Notes: generated from the sequence alone by a model not told the origin. Shown: positions 40,798-55,082, counted from the first letter of the stretch. The stretch: 64,000 nt of DNA from Comamonadaceae bacterium (GCA_027484105.1 JAIXUG010000002.1:186001-250000), one strand, 5' to 3'. Program-made: numbers and translations.

Positions 40798-40828
40798 AAA
40801 AAAAACCCCGCAAAGCGGGGTTTTTTTT
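40798..40828. terminator. bidirectional rho-independent terminator
   Basis: AAAAAAACCCCGCAAAGCGGGGTTTTTTTT. Confidence 0.88.
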
Positions 40829-40858
40829 GGTCATCCCGGTTTGACCCGGGACAAAACA

Positions 40859-41089
40859 TCACTTGGCAGGTGCGGCTGGAGCTGCAGGAGCTGCAGGTGC
40901 GGCGGCAGGCGCAGCAGCGGGTGCAGCGCCAGGTGCAGCTGCTGGAGCGGCATCGGCAGGTGCTGGAGCAGCAGCGGGTGCAGGTGCAGCGGCAGGAGCG
41001 GGTGCAGCAGGTGCAGCGGCTTCTTTTTTACCGCAAGCGGCCAAAGCAGCTGCAGCGATGATGGCGGCCAGAACGAGGGACTTGTTCAT
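40859..41089 (-). CDS. small Ala/Pro-rich putative lipoprotein
   Basis: MNKSLVLAAIIAAAALAACGKKEAAAPAAP...; lipobox LAAC then repetitive A/P tail. Confidence 0.7.
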   Translation of the reverse strand: MNKSLVLAAIIAAAALAACGKKEAAAPAAPAPAAAPAPAAAPAPADAAPAAAPGAAPAAAPAAAPAAPAAPAAPAK

Positions 41090-41281
41090 TTTGATTTTCC
41101 TGATGTAAGAATGAGAAAACAATTTCCGGAAATTGTTCGCATGACGAAGCGCCATGCAAACCAGGTCAAAAGCACTCGAGCTCTTTTGTACCCAGCGGGC
41201 GATTATAGCGTTTTCCCTAACTTTTGCAGTGCTGCCTATGTCACAAAAATCGGTCATGTGGCATAAAACACCTCACCCGTA

Positions 41282-42412
41282 TCAGGTCATTGAGCGGGCA
41301 TGCAACCATCCAGCATGAGCCCAATCCAGCAACGCCTCCTTGGCATCCGGGCTCAAGGACCGCAAGGCCATCGCTGACAGAGCACGGTCATCTGCCAACA
41401 CACGCAAGAGTCGAGCATCTTTTCCAGCCACGCGAAAACTTTCGCCATTGATGAAAATATGCTTCTGGTCGTACATCATTTTGCTGCGCCGATCCAATTG
41501 AACCCCTGCAGAAAGAGCCGGCTCGCTTGCGGGTGCTTCAAACCACACATTGGACTTAGGCTCTGTCAAGTACTCACCCAACAAACTGCCCAAGAGGTCT
41601 GGGTTTTGGACCGCTTGATCGACCACTTGCCGGGCAAAGTCACCCAAGGCTTGCGGAATGGCAGCTGGGCAAGACACCGCCAGCTGTTGCGGGTCGCGGT
41701 AGAGCGCATCCCCTAAGCCATCAAAGGCCTCATCGGCCAGACCCTGCAACATCTCTCGCGCCAGCTCGCCCTTTTGCGGTGCCCGAAAACCAATGGACCA
41801 GGTCATGCATTCGTTTTCAGCCACCCCATCGTGCGCGTATTTGGGGGGCAAATACAGCATGTCGCCTGGATTGAGCACAAACTCTTCTTCGGCCTCAAAA
41901 TTTTGCAAAATTTTGAGCGGTACGCCCGACTGCAGCGTCAAGTCCTTGTTGCGCCCAATGCGCCAGCGGCGCTGGCCGTGGGCTTGCAACAAAAACACGT
42001 CGTAGCTGTCAAAGTGCGGCCCAACGCCACCACCCTCGGTGGCATAACTGATCATCACATCGTCCAGACGTGCATCCGGAATAAAACGAAACTGCTGCAT
42101 CAAGGCATGTACGCCGTCGTGGTGCAAATCCACGCCTTGCACCAGAAAAGTCCACTTTTTACGACTGAAGGGCGGCAAGCTGCGTTTGGCCAATGGACCG
42201 TGCTTCATCTTCCAGCCCTTGTCTGAATCGATGATCAAGCGAGACTCCACGCCTTCTTGGCCCGCCAAGGCCACCAATTCGGCGCGACCTAAACAGGGCA
42301 CAAAGTTGGAAATGGCATGGCGCACCAGCAACGGCTTTTTTTGCCAATGGCGCTTCATGAACTGGCGGGGCGTCAAGCCGCCCAACAGGGCCAAAGGTTG
42401 TTCTGTGTTCAT
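41282..42412 (-). CDS. JmjC/cupin ribosomal protein hydroxylase (RoxA/YcfD-like)
   Basis: QFMKRHWQKKPLLVRHA; GGGVGPHFDSYDVFLLQAHGQRRWRIG (HxD). Confidence 0.9.
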   Translation of the reverse strand: MNTEQPLALLGGLTPRQFMKRHWQKKPLLVRHAISNFVPCLGRAELVALAGQEGVESRLIIDSDKGWKMKHGPLAKRSLPPFSRKKWTFLVQGVDLHHDGVHALMQQFRFIPDARLDDVMISYATEGGGVGPHFDSYDVFLLQAHGQRRWRIGRNKDLTLQSGVPLKILQNFEAEEEFVLNPGDMLYLPPKYAHDGVAENECMTWSIGFRAPQKGELAREMLQGLADEAFDGLGDALYRDPQQLAVSCPAAIPQALGDFARQVVDQAVQNPDLLGSLLGEYLTEPKSNVWFEAPASEPALSAGVQLDRRSKMMYDQKHIFINGESFRVAGKDARLLRVLADDRALSAMALRSLSPDAKEALLDWAHAGWLHARSMT

Positions 42413-42478
42413 TTCGGGTTCTCAACTCTCAAAACCAAAGCGGCCAAAAACTGGCCGCCAAACTGCGACAATTGTCCT

Positions 42479-43012
42479 ATGGAAATCAAGACACCTTCTG
42501 TGGTCGCTCTGACCTGGACACTCAAAGACACGCTGGGCGAAGTTCTGGACACCTTGGACGAGCCTGTGGAATTTTTCATTGGCGGCCACGACCTGCTGCC
42601 CAAAATCGAAGAAGCCCTGCAAGGCCATGAACGGGGTGCCAAGGTCGACCTGCACCTGGAGCCGGAAGACGCCTTTGGCGACTTCGATGAAAACCTGCTC
42701 TTTCTGGAGCCCCTGGCCCTTTTCCCGCAGGGACTGGAGCCGGGTCTGACCATCGAAGGCACGGCCCTGCCCCAAGGCTGCAACCCGGATGCACCGCGCA
42801 ACGTCCTGTACACCGTGACCGAGATTTATCCCGAACATGTCGTGCTGGACGCCAACCATCCCCTGTCAGGCATCGCTCTGCGCTTGCATCTGAAAGTGGA
42901 ATCTGTTCGCGAGCCCACGGAGGCCGAAGTGGGCCACGGCAGCTGCGGCACAGGCTTTTTCAAGATTGAAGTTGGGAACGAAGACACCCCCACATGGCCA
43001 ACACTGCACTGA
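42479..43012 (+). CDS. FKBP-type peptidyl-prolyl isomerase (SlyD-like)
   Basis: TLKDTLGEVLDTLDEPVEFFIGGHDLLPKIEEALQGHERGAKVDLHLEPEDAFGDFDE. Confidence 0.9.
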   Translation: MEIKTPSVVALTWTLKDTLGEVLDTLDEPVEFFIGGHDLLPKIEEALQGHERGAKVDLHLEPEDAFGDFDENLLFLEPLALFPQGLEPGLTIEGTALPQGCNPDAPRNVLYTVTEIYPEHVVLDANHPLSGIALRLHLKVESVREPTEAEVGHGSCGTGFFKIEVGNEDTPTWPTLH

Positions 43013-43113
43013 ACGCAAGGCCGCTTGGCGGACATGGATGGTCAGTGGCTTGAGCCTCGGCCATCCTCTGAAGGACGCTCTTTGGGTCCTCCAGTGCCAA
43101 CCGACCAATCGGC

Positions 43114-43563
43114 TTATTTTTTGCCCGTCGAGCCGTAGCCGCCTTCGCCACGTTCGCTTGGCGAGTCAAAGGTATCGACCACATTGAAAGTGGCCTGCAC
43201 CACGGGCACGATCACCATCTGCGCGATACGCTCCATGGGCTCGATGGTGAATGCGACATCGCTGCGATTCCAGGCACTGACCATCAACTGGCCTTGGTAG
43301 TCACTGTCAATAAGGCCCACCAGATTGCCCAATACGATGCCGTGTTTGTGCCCCAGCCCTGAACGCGGGAGCAACATGGCGGCATAAGCGGGGTCTTTCA
43401 GATAGACCGCAATCCCCGTTGGGACCAATTGCCAGGCATTAGGTTGCAAGGTCAAAGGGGTCTCCAAACATGCCCGCAAATCCAATCCGGCACTGCCGGA
43501 TGTGGCGTAAGCTGGTAATTGATCGGCCATGCGGGCATCCATGATTTTGAGATCGATGTTCAT
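43114..43563 (-). CDS. dut: dUTP diphosphatase
   Basis: [49 protein letters not shown]. Confidence 0.97.
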   Translation of the reverse strand: MNIDLKIMDARMADQLPAYATSGSAGLDLRACLETPLTLQPNAWQLVPTGIAVYLKDPAYAAMLLPRSGLGHKHGIVLGNLVGLIDSDYQGQLMVSAWNRSDVAFTIEPMERIAQMVIVPVVQATFNVVDTFDSPSERGEGGYGSTGKK

Positions 43564-43624
43564 AAAAACTCCGGAGTTCACGGTAAGAGCAGCCCCTCGC
43601 GAGCGTCAATGCCCGAAAACGGCA

Positions 43625-44836
43625 TCAGCTTACACGACGGGCGATGTCAGCGATCAGCTCAACCGCCAAAGCCTGCTTGCTAGCGTGAGGCAACTCGCGA
43701 GCGCCAAGCGCGTCCACCAGCAGCAAGGCATTGTCGTCTTGCCCGAATGTGGCAGGACCGATGTTACCCACCAGCAAGGGCACTTGTTTGCGCAAGCGTT
43801 TGGCCGTGGCGTGCGCCAGCAGGTCGTGGCTTTCGGCGGCAAAGCCGACACAAAACAGATCGCCTTTTAGCGCCGCAGGAGACCGGGTAACGGTCGCCAA
43901 AATGTCGGGGTTCTCCACAAAAGTCAGCTCAGGCGTTTGGCCAGAGCCGTCTTTTTTGATTTTCTGGTCGGCCGAGTTGGCTGGACGCCAGTCGGCCACC
44001 GCCGCCGTGGCGACAAACACGCCCTGATCAGGCAGATTGGCCTGCACGGCTTGAAGCATCTCGCGGGCAGAGCGCACGTTCACACGCTTCACGCCCCGGG
44101 GGGTGTCTAGGCTCACGGGGCCTGAGATCAGGGTCACCTCAGCGCCCGCCATACGGGCCGCACGCGCAATGGCAAACCCCATTTTGCCGCTGGACAAATT
44201 GGTGATCCCTCGAACAGGATCGATGGCTTCATATGTGGGCCCAGCAGTGACCAGCACCGACTTACCCGCCAGAGTCTTGGGGGTAAAAAATGCCTCCAAG
44301 TCTTCCAGAATTTCCTCGGCTTCGAGCATGCGACCGTCACCGGTTTCGCCGCAAGCCTGATCCCCCTGCCCCACGTCCAGCACATGGATGCCATCGGCCT
44401 TGAGTTGTGCCACATTGCGCTGGGTGGCCGGGTTGTTCCACATTTCGCGGTTCATGGCCGGCGCCACGATCAGAGGCACTTTGTCGATGGGCCGAGCCAG
44501 ACACATCAGGCTGAGCAACTCGTCTGCACCGCCATGCAACAACTTGGCCATGAAATCTGCACTCGCCGGCGCAACCAAAATCGCATCGGACTCGCGACTC
44601 AAATTGATGTGGGCCATGTTGTTGGCCTCTCGCGGGTCCCACTGGGATGTGTACACCGGCCTGCCCGACAAGGCCTGCATGGTGACGGCAGTCATGAAAT
44701 GTTCGGCAGCCTCGGTCATGACCACCTGAACTGTGACGCCCTCCTTCACCAAGGCACGGCAAAGTTCTGCCGACTTGAATGCAGCAATGCCCCCCGACAA
44801 ACCCAAAACAATGTGTTTTCCAGCCAATGTGCTCAT
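43625..44836 (-). CDS. coaBC: bifunctional phosphopantothenoylcysteine decarboxylase/phosphopantothenate-cysteine ligase
   Basis: IVLGLSGGIAAFKSAELCRALVKEG; VLVTAGPTYEAIDPVRGITNLSSGKMG. Confidence 0.96.
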   Translation of the reverse strand: MSTLAGKHIVLGLSGGIAAFKSAELCRALVKEGVTVQVVMTEAAEHFMTAVTMQALSGRPVYTSQWDPREANNMAHINLSRESDAILVAPASADFMAKLLHGGADELLSLMCLARPIDKVPLIVAPAMNREMWNNPATQRNVAQLKADGIHVLDVGQGDQACGETGDGRMLEAEEILEDLEAFFTPKTLAGKSVLVTAGPTYEAIDPVRGITNLSSGKMGFAIARAARMAGAEVTLISGPVSLDTPRGVKRVNVRSAREMLQAVQANLPDQGVFVATAAVADWRPANSADQKIKKDGSGQTPELTFVENPDILATVTRSPAALKGDLFCVGFAAESHDLLAHATAKRLRKQVPLLVGNIGPATFGQDDNALLLVDALGARELPHASKQALAVELIADIARRVS

Positions 44837-44850
44837 GGCCGGGAATGTAG

Positions 44851-46614
<1,764 letters not shown>

Positions 46615-46634
46615 GCCCCTAAACAGGAACCCTC

Positions 46635-47489
46635 ATGAAACTTTGCGGATTTGACGTTGGCCTGCACCAGCCCTTCTTTTTGATTGCGGGCACTTGCTCG
46701 ATCGAAGGCCTGGAGATGTCCATCGAGGTGGCGGGTCGCCTCAAAGAGGCTTGCTCTTCGCTGGGCATCCCCCTCATTTACAAGGGCTCGTTTGACAAGG
46801 CCAACCGCTCGTCTGGCAATACCCAGCGTGGTGTGGGTCTGGATGCGGGCCTGAAGATTCTTGCGGAAGTGCGCCGGCAAATCGGCGTGCCGATCCTCAC
46901 CGATGTGCACGACGAATCCCAGGTCAAGACCGTGGCCAGCGTGGTCGATGTGTTGCAAACCCCTGCCTTTTTGTGCCGCCAGACCGACTTCATCCGCGCC
47001 GTGGCCCAGTCGGGCAAGCCGGTCAACATCAAGAAGGGCCAGTTCTTGGCCCCTTGGGACATGAAAAACGTCATCGACAAGGCCCGCACCGCTGCCCGTG
47101 AAGTCGGACTGCCCGAAGACAACTTTTTGGCCTGCGAGCGCGGCGTGAGCTTTGGCTACAACAACCTGGTGGCCGACATGACCAGCTTGGCCGAAATGCG
47201 CAAAACCGCGGCGCCGGTGGTGTTCGATGTGACCCACTCGGTGCAAAAGCCTGGAGGGCAAGGCACCAGCAGCGGTGGCGCCCGCGACATGGTGCCGGTG
47301 CTGGCCCGCGCAGGCGTGGCCGTGGGCGTGGCGGGTCTCTTCATGGAAACCCACCCCAAGCCCGCAGAGGCTTGGTCGGATGGCCCGAATGCCGTACCAC
47401 TGGGCCAAATGAAAGCCCTGCTGGAAACCTTGGTGCAGCTCGATGCCGTCACCAAAAAGAACCCATTTTTAGAGGACAACTTCGCATGA
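46635..47489 (+). CDS. kdsA: 3-deoxy-8-phosphooctulonate synthase
   Basis: [46 protein letters not shown]. Confidence 0.97.
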   Translation: MKLCGFDVGLHQPFFLIAGTCSIEGLEMSIEVAGRLKEACSSLGIPLIYKGSFDKANRSSGNTQRGVGLDAGLKILAEVRRQIGVPILTDVHDESQVKTVASVVDVLQTPAFLCRQTDFIRAVAQSGKPVNIKKGQFLAPWDMKNVIDKARTAAREVGLPEDNFLACERGVSFGYNNLVADMTSLAEMRKTAAPVVFDVTHSVQKPGGQGTSSGGARDMVPVLARAGVAVGVAGLFMETHPKPAEAWSDGPNAVPLGQMKALLETLVQLDAVTKKNPFLEDNFA

Positions 47490-47773
47490 GCGGCTACATC
47501 ATCGCCCACGTTCAGGTCACCAACCCTGTTCAATATGAAGAATACAAAAAATGGTCCTCCGCGGCCATGAAAACCGCAGGCGCCGAAGTGTGCGTGCGCG
47601 GCGGCCAGGTGCAAGTGCTCGAAGGCGACTGGGCCCCTGAACGCATCGTCGTCCTAAAGTTCCCCTCGTTCGAGGCCGCCAAGGCTTTTTACGAACTGCC
47701 CGAATACCTGAAAGCCCGCGAAGCGCGCGAAGGCGCCGCCATCATGCGCATGGTGGCCGTCGAAGGCGTCTGA
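47486..47773 (+). CDS. DUF1330 family protein
   Basis: [28 protein letters not shown]...[36 protein letters not shown]. Confidence 0.92.
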   Translation: MSGYIIAHVQVTNPVQYEEYKKWSSAAMKTAGAEVCVRGGQVQVLEGDWAPERIVVLKFPSFEAAKAFYELPEYLKAREAREGAAIMRMVAVEGV

Positions 47774-47811
47774 ACCGCTGGCTTCAAAGACCCGTTTTGT
47801 TTTTAAATTGA

Positions 47812-49110
<1,299 letters not shown>

Positions 49111-49122
49111 CCCCCTCAGGCC

Positions 49123-49398
49123 ATGGGCAATCGTCTGATTCCTGCTGTGTTGTTCGCCCTGTTGCTCATCGTGCAGGCTCAGCTGTGGTTTGGACCGGGC
49201 AGCTTGCCCCATGTCAATGCCTTGAAACAGGAATTGGATCAACAAAAATTGGCCAATGAAGAAGCCCGTCGAAAGATGGAACAGCTGAGCGCCGAGGTCA
49301 ACGATCTGAAGCAAGGCCTGAACATGGTTGAAGAACGTGCCCGGCATGAGCTGGGCATGGTCAAGGCCCAGGAAATCTTCGTTCAAGTCGCCAAATGA
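49123..49398 (+). CDS. ftsB: cell division protein FtsB
   Basis: short single-TM coiled-coil protein after eno; EERARHELGMVK. Confidence 0.92.
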   Translation: MGNRLIPAVLFALLLIVQAQLWFGPGSLPHVNALKQELDQQKLANEEARRKMEQLSAEVNDLKQGLNMVEERARHELGMVKAQEIFVQVAK

Positions 49399-49432
49399 GG
49401 CCCCAAAGTCCGGGCTGGGGTGGCCTGAAGCG

Positions 49433-49957
49433 ATGAGCCCCCGGCGCTTAGCCATCCTGGGTGCTACGGGCAGCGGAAAATCTTGGCTGACCCGCGCTTT
49501 ATCCGACGCATTGATGGCCAAGGGCCATTCTGTGCGTGTCTCGTGTTCATGGTCTCCCAACACAACCCCGGGCACCAGGCTGGCCACAGAGGAATGGTGG
49601 ATCACCGAGGCGATCACGGCCCCACGGGTTCATGACCATGGTCTCACGACCTTGTTGATGGGCCTGGATTTACCAGGCGTTGGACCAGAGCAGCAAAGAC
49701 AAGACAGTTCATTGAGACAATCGCTGAGCCAGGCGCATTGCCCATTCAAGATCGTCTACGGGCAAGGCATTCAACGCTTGCACAATGCCATGCTTGCACT
49801 GGGTTTGACCAAGGACCACACAGCGGCGTGGCAGGACCGAGCGCTTTCCCAGTTCAACATCAACCGTGGCCGAGATGTTTGGCAATGCAACGATTGCAGT
49901 GACCCGGCTTGTGAACACAAGCTGTTCACCCGATTGCTGACGCAACGCGCCGTTTGA
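49433..49957 (+). CDS. P-loop NTPase-like hypothetical protein with Cys-rich C-terminal motif
   Basis: AILGATGSGKSWLTRAL Walker A; WQCNDCSDPACEHKLF. Confidence 0.7.
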   Translation: MSPRRLAILGATGSGKSWLTRALSDALMAKGHSVRVSCSWSPNTTPGTRLATEEWWITEAITAPRVHDHGLTTLLMGLDLPGVGPEQQRQDSSLRQSLSQAHCPFKIVYGQGIQRLHNAMLALGLTKDHTAAWQDRALSQFNINRGRDVWQCNDCSDPACEHKLFTRLLTQRAV

Positions 49958-49966
49958 GCGGCGACT

Positions 49967-50953
49967 TCAGTGGACCGCGCCAGGCGGCAGATCGGCGGGC
50001 AAGCCTGTGAACAGGCCCGCCGCGTCGACCGGGTCGAACCGGTATTGCGCACCACAAAAATCACAGCCCACTTCGACCTGGCCTTGCTCTGCAAGGATGC
50101 CCTCGACCTCTTCGGTACCCAGGCTGCGGATCATGTGACCCACGCGCTCGCGGTTGCAACGGCAGGCAAAACGGGGCCCCGTCTCCCCGACGAAGGGCTC
50201 AAACCGGGCCAGAGGCTCTTCCCAATAGAGGCGGTGCAAAATAGTTTCAGCGTCCAGCCCCAGCAATTCTTCGCGCTTGAGGCTCTTGGTCAGGATCGAG
50301 ATGCGGCTGAAGTCTTCGCTCTGACCCAGCACCGACTCACGCATCTGGGAACCGGTTTGTCCAGCCAGATTGCCCTCCCCTTCCACCGGCAAGCGCTGGA
50401 TCAGCAAACCCGCCGCCACCTGGTCATCGGCCGCCAGCACCAGCACGGTGTCCAGTTGTTCGGACTGCAGCATGTAGTGCTCCAGCACCTCGCTGATGTT
50501 CTCCAACTTTTCGCCCCGATCTCCAAACAAGGGGACAACGCCCTGGTATGGCTGTTGGCCCGGCAAGCGGCCCAACGGGTCGAGCGTGATCGCGCAGCGG
50601 CCTTCGTTGTTCACATTGACCATCTGGCTGAGCGTCGCGTCGTCGGCGACATCGCCCACTTGGGTGCAGGTGGCACGCAAGCTCAGGTCAGGCTGCACCT
50701 CGACCACGCCCAGCTTGACCGGGCCATCGCCAAAAATCTGCAGCACCAAAGCCCCGTTGAACTTGATGTTGCCCTGCATCAGCACGCCAGCAGCGGCCAT
50801 CTCGCCCAGCAACTGGCGCACGGGTGCAGGGTAGGCGCCCGTCTCGGAGTTGGCAGCGCGGCGCGCCAGGATGTCTTGCCAAGCGTCGGTCAGGCGCACC
50901 AGCATGCCGCGAACCGGCAGGCCTTCGAAAATGAATTTATGGAGTTCGGACAA
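49967..50953 (-). CDS. hslO: Hsp33 redox chaperone
   Basis: FACRCNRERV...VGCDFCGAQYRF Zn-Cys site. Confidence 0.95.
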   Translation of the reverse strand: MSELHKFIFEGLPVRGMLVRLTDAWQDILARRAANSETGAYPAPVRQLLGEMAAAGVLMQGNIKFNGALVLQIFGDGPVKLGVVEVQPDLSLRATCTQVGDVADDATLSQMVNVNNEGRCAITLDPLGRLPGQQPYQGVVPLFGDRGEKLENISEVLEHYMLQSEQLDTVLVLAADDQVAAGLLIQRLPVEGEGNLAGQTGSQMRESVLGQSEDFSRISILTKSLKREELLGLDAETILHRLYWEEPLARFEPFVGETGPRFACRCNRERVGHMIRSLGTEEVEGILAEQGQVEVGCDFCGAQYRFDPVDAAGLFTGLPADLPPGAVH

Positions 50954-51032
50954 AGTTCAATCGACAGCCCCGTGGGGCCGATCCTCAAAAGTTAAAAAGC
51001 GTTCGCTCAGGCCAACAAGATGATCGAAAACA

Positions 51033-51557
51033 TCAGCCGATTTTTTTCAGGCCAGCCTTGAATCGGCGGGCGTTTTCCACGTAATGGCGGGCACTTTGGC
51101 GCAAACCTTCGATCTGCTCGGGGCTGAGTTCTCGCACCACCTTGGCGGGCGTGCCCATGATCATCGAGCCATCGGGAAACTCCTTGCCTTCGGTCACCAG
51201 CGAACCGGCACCCACCAGGCAGTTCTTGCCAATTTTGGCGCCGTTGAGCACCACCGCGCCAATGCCGATCAGCGACTCGTCGCCAATCGTGCAGCCGTGC
51301 AGCATGACCATGTGGCCCACCGTCACGTTTTTACCCACCTTGATGGGTTTGCCATGGTCGGCGTGCATGACGCTGCCGTCCTGGATGTTGCTGCCCTCGC
51401 CAATTTCGATGGTCTCGGTATCGCCTCGCACCGTCACACCAAACCAGATGCTGGCGTCGGCCGCGATCTTGACCGCGCCCATGACCTGTGCGTTGTCGGC
51501 CACCCAGGCGCTGTCGGCCACGGCGGGGATGTGGTTGTCGAGTTGGTAAATGGCCAT
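51033..51557 (-). CDS. gamma carbonic anhydrase family protein
   Basis: left-handed beta-helix hexapeptides; [47 protein letters not shown]. Confidence 0.93.
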   Translation of the reverse strand: MAIYQLDNHIPAVADSAWVADNAQVMGAVKIAADASIWFGVTVRGDTETIEIGEGSNIQDGSVMHADHGKPIKVGKNVTVGHMVMLHGCTIGDESLIGIGAVVLNGAKIGKNCLVGAGSLVTEGKEFPDGSMIMGTPAKVVRELSPEQIEGLRQSARHYVENARRFKAGLKKIG

Positions 51558-51642
51558 CGGTCGCTCCTGTGGGTCTGACTGCCTGAAAATCTACAATTGT
51601 AGGGAAGCCCACAATCTGCCGTGGGCCCTGACACCGCCTGCC

Positions 51643-52419
51643 ATGCACTCTCTGCGCACCGCCGCCCTCACCCCATGGGCTCAAACCAACCCCGTGCTGA
51701 AGGCCCAGGCCACATTGGCGCTGGACCTGAGACTGCCCGTGTGTGCCACCGATGCCCTGCAAGCCCCCAGCTCAGGGCCCGGCCGCTCGGACCGCCCGCT
51801 GCTGGTGCCGCACACCCAGCTCAAAGCCAAATCCTTGTCCACGCCCGAAGGCCGGGCCATGCTGGTGCACTCGATTGCCCACATCGAACTCAATGCCATC
51901 GACCTGGCCCTTGACTTGGTCTGGCGCTTTGCGGGCATGCCCGACGAGTTCTACACCGACTGGGTGCGCATTGCCCAAGAAGAAGCCAAGCACTTCACCC
52001 TGCTGCGTCAGCACCTGCTGGGCATGGGCTTTGACTATGGGGATTTTCCGGCCCACAACACCCTGTGGGACATGGCCGAGCGCACCCAAGGCGACTTGCT
52101 GGCGCGCATTGGCATCGTGCCGCGCACCTTGGAAGCCCGGGGCCTGGATGCCTCGCCGGGCGTGAAAAACAAGCTGGTCAGCGTGGGCGACCACCGGGCA
52201 GGCGACATCCTTGACATCATCCTGGCCGAAGAAATTGGCCATGTGGCCGCAGGCAACCGCTGGTACCGTTATCTGTGCGCACAACGCGGTCTGGACCCTG
52301 TCAGCACTTATGCCGCACTGATTGCGCAATACGACGCCCCCAAACTGCGCCCCCCTTTCAACCTGGCGGCGCGTCGCTTGGCGGGATTTGAAGAGGTTGA
52401 ACTCGCCGCCTTGAGATAA
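51643..52419 (+). CDS. DUF455 ferritin-like protein
   Basis: HSIAHIELNAIDLALDLVWRF...EEAKHFTLLRQHLLGMGF. Confidence 0.9.
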   Translation: MHSLRTAALTPWAQTNPVLKAQATLALDLRLPVCATDALQAPSSGPGRSDRPLLVPHTQLKAKSLSTPEGRAMLVHSIAHIELNAIDLALDLVWRFAGMPDEFYTDWVRIAQEEAKHFTLLRQHLLGMGFDYGDFPAHNTLWDMAERTQGDLLARIGIVPRTLEARGLDASPGVKNKLVSVGDHRAGDILDIILAEEIGHVAAGNRWYRYLCAQRGLDPVSTYAALIAQYDAPKLRPPFNLAARRLAGFEEVELAALR

Positions 52420-52499
52420 GCCTGGCCCAGTCCTGGTGGCTTGGGCGACAATCTGCGCATTCTTGTTTCAACACTCGACTTTGACATCGAAAGCTCCTC

Positions 52500-52958
52500 A
52501 TGAACGTTTACGACACCCTGAAATCCTTGAACATCGAATTGCCCCCCATGGCCGTGCCCGCTGCGGCCTATGTGCCCTTCGTGCAGTCTGGCCATCTGGT
52601 GTTCCTGTCTGGCCACATCGCCAAAAAAGACGGCAAAGTCTGGGCTGGCCAACTGGGCAAAAACATCAGCACAGCCGAAGGCCAGCAGGCGGCCCGCGCT
52701 GTGGCCATTGACCTGATGGGCACCTTGCATGCCGCCGTGGGTGACCTGAACAAGGTCACACGCATCGTGAAAGTGATGAGCTTGGTCAACTCCACGGGCG
52801 ATTTCACCGAACAGCACCTGGTCACCAACGGCTGCAGCGAATTGTTGGGCCAAGTGTTTGGGCCTCAGGTCGGGGCCCATGCCCGCAGCGCTTTTGGCGT
52901 GGCGCAAATCCCGCTGGGGGCCTGCGTCGAGATCGAACTCATCGCAGAGATCGGCTGA
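52500..52958 (+). CDS. RidA family protein
   Basis: LVFLSGHIAKKDGKVWAGQLGKNI...GCSELLGQVFGPQVGAHARSAFGVAQIPLGACVEIEL. Confidence 0.9.
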   Translation: MNVYDTLKSLNIELPPMAVPAAAYVPFVQSGHLVFLSGHIAKKDGKVWAGQLGKNISTAEGQQAARAVAIDLMGTLHAAVGDLNKVTRIVKVMSLVNSTGDFTEQHLVTNGCSELLGQVFGPQVGAHARSAFGVAQIPLGACVEIELIAEIG

Positions 52959-53031
52959 AAATCGGCGTACGCCCGAAGGCCTCGGCTTAGAGCTTGCGGC
53001 TTGGGTTTTTAGGTCCAAGACTGGGGCGGTC

Positions 53032-54192
53032 TCAAGCCAGCCGACGGCCCACTTCTTCCGCGATCGCCAGCGAACTCGTCAAGCCGGGTGACTCGATGCC
53101 CAGCAAGTTCACCAGACCGGGCACACCGTGCTCGGCGGGCCCTTGGATCAGAAAATCGGCCGACGCCTCCGTGGGGCCACTGATCTTGGGCCGGATGCCT
53201 GCATAGCCAGGCAGCAACGCGCCATCGGCCAATCCAGGCCAGTATTTGCGAACTTCGGCATAAAAGGCATCCCCCCGGCTGGGGTCGACCTGCAGATCGG
53301 TCGGGTCGCTCACCCATTGCACATCCGGCCCAAATTTGGCTTGCCCACCCAGGTCGAGCGTGAGGTGCACACCCAGCCCGGCAGCTTCAGGCACGGGGTA
53401 GATCAAGCGTGAAAAGGGGGCTTTGCCCGCCAAGGTGAAGTAGTTGCCTTTGGCGTAGTGGGCTTTTGGCAAGAGATTGGGGTTCAGCCCGGCCATGGCC
53501 CGCGCCATGGGCACGGCCGAGAGCCCTGCCGCATTCACCAAAACACGGCAAGCCAGTTCTGTGCCGTCTTGCGTTTGCACACGAATCGGATGGCTGGCCG
53601 TGCCTTGACGCAGGCCAATGTGCTGAACGGGCGAGAGCAGCGCCAGCAAACCGCCCGCATTTTCCATATCGCCTTGCAAGGCCAGCATGAAGCCGTGACT
53701 GTCCACCACGCCCGAACTGGGGGACAACAAAGCCGCCTCACAGGACAGTGCGGGCTCCAAGGCGATCGCCTCGGCGGCGCTGAGTTTTTGCAGATCATGA
53801 ACGCCGTTGGCCGCCGCCTTGCGCAAGATGCCATCGAGCGCCTGCACTTGCTCAGGGCTGGTGGCCACAATCAATTTGCCCAGTTGACGATGCGCGACAC
53901 CCCGCTCGGCGCAATAGGCGTACAGCATCTGTTTGCCCTGCACACACAAACGCGCTTTGAGCGAACCCCCAGGGTAATAAATGCCCGCGTGGATGACTTC
54001 GCTGTTGCGTGCGCTGGTGCCAGTGCCGATCGCATTCTCCGACTCAAGCACCATGACCTCTTGCCCCGCCAAAGCCAAAGATCGCGCAACAGCCAAGCCC
54101 ACCACACCAGCGCCAATCACGACTGCATCGACTTGTTCCACTTGGACCTCAAAATGGTTTTTGAAAACCCGATTGTGGCGCAGCCCATTCAT
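53032..54192 (-). CDS. FAD-dependent oxidoreductase, L-2-hydroxyglutarate oxidase (LhgO)-like
   Basis: [62 protein letters not shown]. Confidence 0.88.
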   Translation of the reverse strand: MNGLRHNRVFKNHFEVQVEQVDAVVIGAGVVGLAVARSLALAGQEVMVLESENAIGTGTSARNSEVIHAGIYYPGGSLKARLCVQGKQMLYAYCAERGVAHRQLGKLIVATSPEQVQALDGILRKAAANGVHDLQKLSAAEAIALEPALSCEAALLSPSSGVVDSHGFMLALQGDMENAGGLLALLSPVQHIGLRQGTASHPIRVQTQDGTELACRVLVNAAGLSAVPMARAMAGLNPNLLPKAHYAKGNYFTLAGKAPFSRLIYPVPEAAGLGVHLTLDLGGQAKFGPDVQWVSDPTDLQVDPSRGDAFYAEVRKYWPGLADGALLPGYAGIRPKISGPTEASADFLIQGPAEHGVPGLVNLLGIESPGLTSSLAIAEEVGRRLA

Positions 54193-54281
54193 CCTCACCG
54201 TGTCAGGGCTGACGCCCGCAAGACAGACAGCGGCAGCGCCCCGGTGCAGACTTCGCTCCATACAAACGAGGAGAAGCAGAC

Positions 54282-55043
54282 ATGTCGTTGTTCAATTTAC
54301 AAGGCAAAGTGGCGGTGGTGACGGGCTCAAGCCGGGGCATTGGCCGGTCCATTGCCCACCAACTGGCCACGGCGGGGGCCAAAGTGGTGGTGTCAAGCCG
54401 CAAGCAAGACGCTTGCGAAGTGGTGGTTCAAGAAATTCAGGCCGCTGGCGGTCAGGCCATGGCCATAGCGGCCAGCATCTCGAACAAAGAACAACTGCAA
54501 CACCTGATGGCCAAGACCCGCGAAACATGGGGTCCGGTTGATATTTTGGTGTGCAATGCGGCCACCAACCCTTATTACGGCCCGGCCATGGGCATGAGCG
54601 ACGAGGTGTTTGACAAGGTGATGCGCAACAACGTGCTGTCCAATGCCTGGCTGTGCAACCTGGCCTACCCGGACATGAAGGCCCAAAAGGACGGTGCCAT
54701 CGTGATCGTGTCATCCATTGGCGGGCTGCACGGCTCGCCGGTGATTGGCGCTTACAACCTGTCCAAAGCAGCGGACATGCAACTGGCGCGCAACCTGGCG
54801 GTGGAATGGGGACCCGACAACATCCGCGTCAATTGCATTGCTCCGGGCTTGATCAAAACCGACTTTGCCAAGGCCCTGCACGAAGACCCGGTGCTGAGTG
54901 CCAAGTACAACAACGAGACCCCTCTGCGCCGCATGGGTGAGCCCGATGACATCGGTGGCATCGCGGTGTTTTTGGCGAGTGCTGCGGGGCGTTACGTGAC
55001 GGGACAGACCGTTGTGGCCGATGGCGGGATGATGATTCGCTGA
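54282..55043 (+). CDS. SDR family oxidoreductase
   Basis: [36 protein letters not shown]. Confidence 0.93.
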   Translation: MSLFNLQGKVAVVTGSSRGIGRSIAHQLATAGAKVVVSSRKQDACEVVVQEIQAAGGQAMAIAASISNKEQLQHLMAKTRETWGPVDILVCNAATNPYYGPAMGMSDEVFDKVMRNNVLSNAWLCNLAYPDMKAQKDGAIVIVSSIGGLHGSPVIGAYNLSKAADMQLARNLAVEWGPDNIRVNCIAPGLIKTDFAKALHEDPVLSAKYNNETPLRRMGEPDDIGGIAVFLASAAGRYVTGQTVVADGGMMIR

Positions 55044-55082
55044 TTCGCTGTTAATACAGGGTCCGCGTTACAACAGGCACCG

